Source: Rodentibacter haemolyticus (GTDB taxonomy: Bacteria; Pseudomonadota; Gammaproteobacteria; Enterobacterales; Pasteurellaceae). From it: a stretch of 64,000 nucleotides of DNA. Positions 60,681 to 64,000 of this stretch are shown piece after piece. Location of the stretch: contig NZ_CP063056.1 of the NCBI RefSeq assembly GCF_015356115.1, forward strand, positions 1,364,001 through 1,428,000, read 5' to 3'. The translations under genes were made by a program, and so were the position numbers. How positions within the stretch are numbered: the first letter of the stretch is position 1; each line of letters starts with the position of its first letter. The notes below the pieces were generated by a model. That model was not told the origin of the DNA and made no database searches. It worked only from the letters and a program-made list of their open reading frames with translations.

Positions 60681-60836
60681 CTAAACACAAAAAAGCCAAC
60701 ATAAATACGTGAGCTCCTATTCTATCTTAAGTAACTCTATGCCTCAATAATTCTCTAAGATATGTACACAAGAATTCTGTAAAAGAGAATGACTTTCCTA
60801 TAAAATAGGGCATCTCCCCTCAATCACCTGTTTTTT

Positions 60837-61256
60837 ATGAAACCTTATCTCAAAACACTTATCCTATTTCCCTTGATTTTACAGCTATTGGCAACCGTAT
60901 TGCTTTGGTTATTAGATGCGGATTTTGATGCGGTTCCGTTTAGCCGTTATTTGACTACCGCTTTTTTTCTCGCTACGGTTCCGGCGTTTTTGATTGCTTT
61001 AGTGGCGATGAAATTTCATTATGTTAGGCATAATATCGCTGCAATCGTGCTATGTTCGTCATTGATTACTTTCTGTTATTGCAATATCGCTTCCTATTTT
61101 TATTTATTGGTGATGAGTGAAGAAGAGCCCACATTTTGGCAATGGATGAGCGAAGGTGGTTTATCATTGGGATTATTAAGTACGTGCGGTATGATATTTT
61201 ATTCGTTGTTTGTGATGCCGTGGTTGTTGCCGAAAGAAAAATCATCACAATCATAA
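60837..61256 (+). CDS. Conserved four-helix inner-membrane protein of unknown function
   Basis: 139 aa, four hydrophobic segments (LILFPLILQLLATVLLWLL; YLTTAFFLATVPAFLIALVA; NIAAIVLCSSLITFCYCNIA; GLSLGLLSTCGMIFYSLFV). No family function recognised. It stands 10 bp upstream of cysQ; in H. influenzae, as I recall, a similar small gene lies between the OPT transporter and cysQ. Confidence 0.8.
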   Translation: MKPYLKTLILFPLILQLLATVLLWLLDADFDAVPFSRYLTTAFFLATVPAFLIALVAMKFHYVRHNIAAIVLCSSLITFCYCNIASYFYLLVMSEEEPTFWQWMSEGGLSLGLLSTCGMIFYSLFVMPWLLPKEKSSQS

Positions 61257-61266
61257 GGAGGGTTTT

Positions 61267-62076
61267 ATGCTGATACTGAACGAACACTTACTCAATCAAA
61301 TCCTGTTGATTGCTTATCAAGCCGGCGATCATCTTTTGCGTTTTTATCGGCGGCATATTGATGTAAAAATAAAAGAAGACGATACGCCCGTTACAGAAGC
61401 CGATCTTTTTGTCAGTCAATTTTTAACGGAAAAATTGACCGCACTTTTCCCGAACACGCCTGTACTTTCGGAAGAAAATTGCCATATTCCTTTTAAAGAA
61501 CGCCGAACTTGGGAAGAATATTGGTTAATAGATCCCCTTGATGGTACGCAACAATTTATAAATCGAACGGATCAATTTTCAGTTTTAATTACGCTCGTAC
61601 GCCAAAATAAACCGGTATTAAGCATTATTCATGCGCCGGTTTTATCGCTGACTTATTATGCAATGGAAGATTTTGGAGCATACAAAAAACAAGGCGGGCA
61701 AGTGCAAAAACTGACAAAAAACACGCTCAATTTTGACCGCCCTTTACGTATTGCCGTGGGAGCGAGCACTTCACAGGAAAAAGTGCGGTCAATTTTATCG
61801 AAGAATTTCAGTTGCGAATTTATAGTGGTGGGCTCAAGTAGTCTGAAAAGCGGTTTGGTAGCTGAAGGGGCGGTAGATTGCTATGTGCGACTAGGGCAAA
61901 CGGGCGAATGGGATACAGCAGGTGCTGAAGTTTTATTAGGTGAGACGGGAGGGAAAATTTTTGCCCCGCACTTTGAACGCCTCACCTATAACCAACGCGA
62001 AACCTTAATCAACCCGCATTTTGTGATGGTGGCTGATAAATCGGCGGATTGGCAGACCATCTTTCAATTTAATTGA
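61267..62076 (+). CDS. cysQ: 3'(2'),5'-bisphosphate nucleotidase CysQ
   Basis: Removes 3'-phosphate from PAP and PAPS in sulfur metabolism; a lithium-sensitive, magnesium-dependent phosphatase of the inositol monophosphatase fold. 269 aa. Metal-binding motifs: EADLFVSQFL, the motif LIDPLDGTQQFINR, and the C-terminal WDTAGAEVLLGETGG. The ribosome site AAGGAGG lies 7 bases before the ATG. Confidence 0.94.
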   Translation: MLILNEHLLNQILLIAYQAGDHLLRFYRRHIDVKIKEDDTPVTEADLFVSQFLTEKLTALFPNTPVLSEENCHIPFKERRTWEEYWLIDPLDGTQQFINRTDQFSVLITLVRQNKPVLSIIHAPVLSLTYYAMEDFGAYKKQGGQVQKLTKNTLNFDRPLRIAVGASTSQEKVRSILSKNFSCEFIVVGSSSLKSGLVAEGAVDCYVRLGQTGEWDTAGAEVLLGETGGKIFAPHFERLTYNQRETLINPHFVMVADKSADWQTIFQFN

Positions 62077-62150
62077 TTGGTTCGATTGGTAATTTTCGTT
62101 AGAATAGCGCATCATTCCGACACAATTTGGTATTTTATTAAGGAATAATT

Positions 62151-63635
62151 ATGCAAACTGATAATAACTGTATCGTCATTTTCGGCGCATCCGGTGATTT
62201 AACACACCGCAAACTCATCCCCGCTCTTTATAACTTATATAAAATAGGACGATTAAGCGAAAATTTTTCAGTACTTGGTGTAGCGCGTTCTGATTTAAAT
62301 GATGAAACTTTCCGTGGAAAAATGCGCGAAACCTTACTCAATAACGAAGAAACCACACCGGAAACATTGGAAGCATTTTGTCATCATCTTTACTATCAAA
62401 CGATAAACACTTCGGATGCTGCCGATTACGGCAAGCTTGTTCCCCGCTTGGATGAACTGCACGATAAATATCAAACCTGCGGCAATACACTTTATTATAT
62501 GTCCACGCCGCCAAGCCTTTATGGCATCATTCCGGAATGTTTGGCGGCGCACGGGTTGAATACCGAAGAATACGGTTGGAAGCGTATTATCGTAGAAAAA
62601 CCGTTCGGTTATGATGAAAAAACCGCACAAGCGCTAGATGTGCAAATTCACCGTTTCTTTGAAGAACATCAAATCTACCGTATCGATCATTATCTTGGTA
62701 AAGAAACGGTACAAAATTTGCTTGTATTACGTTTTTCCAACGGTTGGTTTGAGCCCCTTTGGAATCGCAATTTTATTGATTACGTGGAAATTACCGGTGC
62801 CGAGTCTATCGGTGTAGAAGAACGCGGTGGTTATTATGATGGTTCCGGTGCAATGCGCGATATGTTCCAGAATCACTTACTACAAGTATTGGCAATGGTG
62901 GCAATGGAACCACCGGCAATCATTAATGCCAATTCTATGCGTGATGAAGTGGCAAAAGTTATGCACAGTTTACGTCCACTAACACAAGAAGATGTAGAAC
63001 ATAATCTTGTCTTAGGTCAATATACCTCCGCAGAAATTAACGGTAAAACAGTAAAAGGCTATTTGGAAGAAAAAGGTGTACCGGCAGATTCTCACACTGA
63101 AACCTATATGGCGCTGCGTTGTGAGATCGAAAACTGGCGTTGGGCGGGCGTACCTTTTTATGTCCGCACCGGTAAACGCTTACCGGCGCGAGTCACAGAA
63201 ATTGTGATTCACTTTAAAACCACGCCGCATCCGGTATTTAGCCAAGATGCGCCGGAAAACAAACTCATCATTCGCATTCAGCCGGATGAAGCCATTTCTA
63301 TGCGTTTCGGCTTGAAAAAACCGGGAGCAGGCTTTGAGGCGAAAGAAGTTTCTATGGATTTCCGTTATGCCGATCTTGCCGGTGCGCAAGTACTAACGGC
63401 GTATGAACGTTTATTACTTGATGCAATGAAAGGCGATGCCACCTTATTCGCTCGCACTGACGCAGTTCACGCCGCATGGCGTTTTGTACAACCGATTTTG
63501 AATTACAAAGCGAACGGGGGTAAAGTCCACGAATATGAAGCCGGTACTTGGGGGCCGACAGCCGCAGAGAAACTTATTGCTAAAAGTGGTCGCGTATGGC
63601 GTAAACCAAGTGGGTTGATGAAGAAAAAAGTGTAA
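62151..63635 (+). CDS. zwf: Glucose-6-phosphate 1-dehydrogenase
   Basis: First step of the oxidative pentose phosphate pathway, giving NADPH and 6-phosphogluconolactone. 494 aa. NADP site GASGDLTHRKLIPALYNL at residues 11-28; active-site signature RIDHYLGKETVQN near residues 177-189. The product is used by the enzyme encoded next (pgl). Confidence 0.98.
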   Translation: MQTDNNCIVIFGASGDLTHRKLIPALYNLYKIGRLSENFSVLGVARSDLNDETFRGKMRETLLNNEETTPETLEAFCHHLYYQTINTSDAADYGKLVPRLDELHDKYQTCGNTLYYMSTPPSLYGIIPECLAAHGLNTEEYGWKRIIVEKPFGYDEKTAQALDVQIHRFFEEHQIYRIDHYLGKETVQNLLVLRFSNGWFEPLWNRNFIDYVEITGAESIGVEERGGYYDGSGAMRDMFQNHLLQVLAMVAMEPPAIINANSMRDEVAKVMHSLRPLTQEDVEHNLVLGQYTSAEINGKTVKGYLEEKGVPADSHTETYMALRCEIENWRWAGVPFYVRTGKRLPARVTEIVIHFKTTPHPVFSQDAPENKLIIRIQPDEAISMRFGLKKPGAGFEAKEVSMDFRYADLAGAQVLTAYERLLLDAMKGDATLFARTDAVHAAWRFVQPILNYKANGGKVHEYEAGTWGPTAAEKLIAKSGRVWRKPSGLMKKKV

Positions 63636-63757
63636 TCGGCATCTTTCCCCTTTCCTGCTTAGGGTGAGGGGGAAATTCTCAGCGTTGATAAAGTTATCGA
63701 TACCATTTCCATCAGCATCTTCCGCAAGCGTACGAGAAGAATAAAGAAGAGAACAAC

Positions 63758-64000
63758 ATGAACTATATCACTTTCCCCACGGCACAAAATGCTGTGGAAA
63801 AAATCGCTCAAGAGTTTGTGATTTACAGTCAGTTAAATCGTCCTGTACATATTTCCCTATCCGGCGGTTCCACCCCAAAATTGTTATTTAAGACCTTAGC
63901 AACGGAACCTTATGCCTCACAAGTTCAGTGGAAAAATTTACATTTTTGGTGGGGCGATGATCGAATGGTTGAGCCCACTGATCCTGAGAGCAATTATGGT
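63758..64000 (+). CDS. pgl: 6-phosphogluconolactonase, 5' part only
   Basis: The visible 81 codons (MNYITFPTAQNAVEKIAQEF ...) contain the SGGSTPK loop and WWGDDR, typical of DevB/Pgl lactonases that hydrolyse the product of Zwf. It starts 122 bp after zwf with AGAAGAG as ribosome site and runs off the right edge. Confidence 0.93.
   Translation, partial: MNYITFPTAQNAVEKIAQEFVIYSQLNRPVHISLSGGSTPKLLFKTLATEPYASQVQWKNLHFWWGDDRMVEPTDPESNYG

Overview
This window comes from a Pasteurellaceae chromosome of the Haemophilus influenzae-type (Hin) subclade (Haemophilus, Aggregatibacter, Rodentibacter and relatives). Evidence: AT-rich DNA, dozens of Hin-type uptake signal sequences (core AAGTGCGGT, several as inverted pairs), and housekeeping genes in an H. 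influenzae-like order (glpQ/glpT/glpABC; cyaY-lptM-lysA; OPT transporter ... cysQ-zwf-pgl). I cannot name the species. A complete lac set points to a lactose-using member.

Layout. 1-7,090: glycerol-3-phosphate genes, with two perfect CRP sites between divergent glpT and glpABC. 7,090-7,540: a dead IS3-type remnant and a small inverted-repeat element. 7,667-13,250: a lac locus (LacI-type repressor divergent from lacY-lacZ, with CRP and operator sites between). 13,250-23,380: a giant repeat-rich trimeric autotransporter adhesin with an (AAAT)14 tract upstream. 23,500-26,470: a decayed bacteriocin/microcin locus on the minus strand. It has three double-glycine leader precursors, each with a lesion at or near its start, small membrane (immunity-like) proteins, two truncated HlyD-type export genes, an ABC-exporter remnant, and a promoter whose -10 lies inside a Fur box. 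26,656-33,820: housekeeping genes (recQ, cyaY, lptM, lysA, hslR, nudE, an OPT transporter) and another inverted-repeat element.

34,130-60,700 is a surface and competition island, apparently inserted between the OPT gene and the small membrane gene ahead of cysQ. It starts with a Slam-type outer-membrane protein and its probable surface lipoprotein substrate. A full contact-dependent inhibition (CDI) locus follows: CdiB, a 3.9-kDa-residue-scale (3,927 aa) CdiA with a membrane-type toxin tip, and a membrane immunity protein. Behind it are three orphan toxin/immunity modules: a non-specific endonuclease with a YezG-like partner, a NucA/NucB-type DNase with a probable SUKH-like partner, and a deaminase-like toxin with a broken partner. 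A scrap of cdiA closes the array. A 1.06-kb direct repeat could swap the first orphan tip onto CdiA. A classical autotransporter on the opposite strand ends the island. 60,837-64,000: a membrane protein, cysQ, zwf and the start of pgl.

The strongest leads are the eroded Fur-controlled bacteriocin locus with its non-AUG or interrupted leaders, the CDI orphan array with its switching repeat and foreign-type uptake sequence, the phase-variable-looking tract ahead of the adhesin, and a three-copy family of small inverted-repeat elements.
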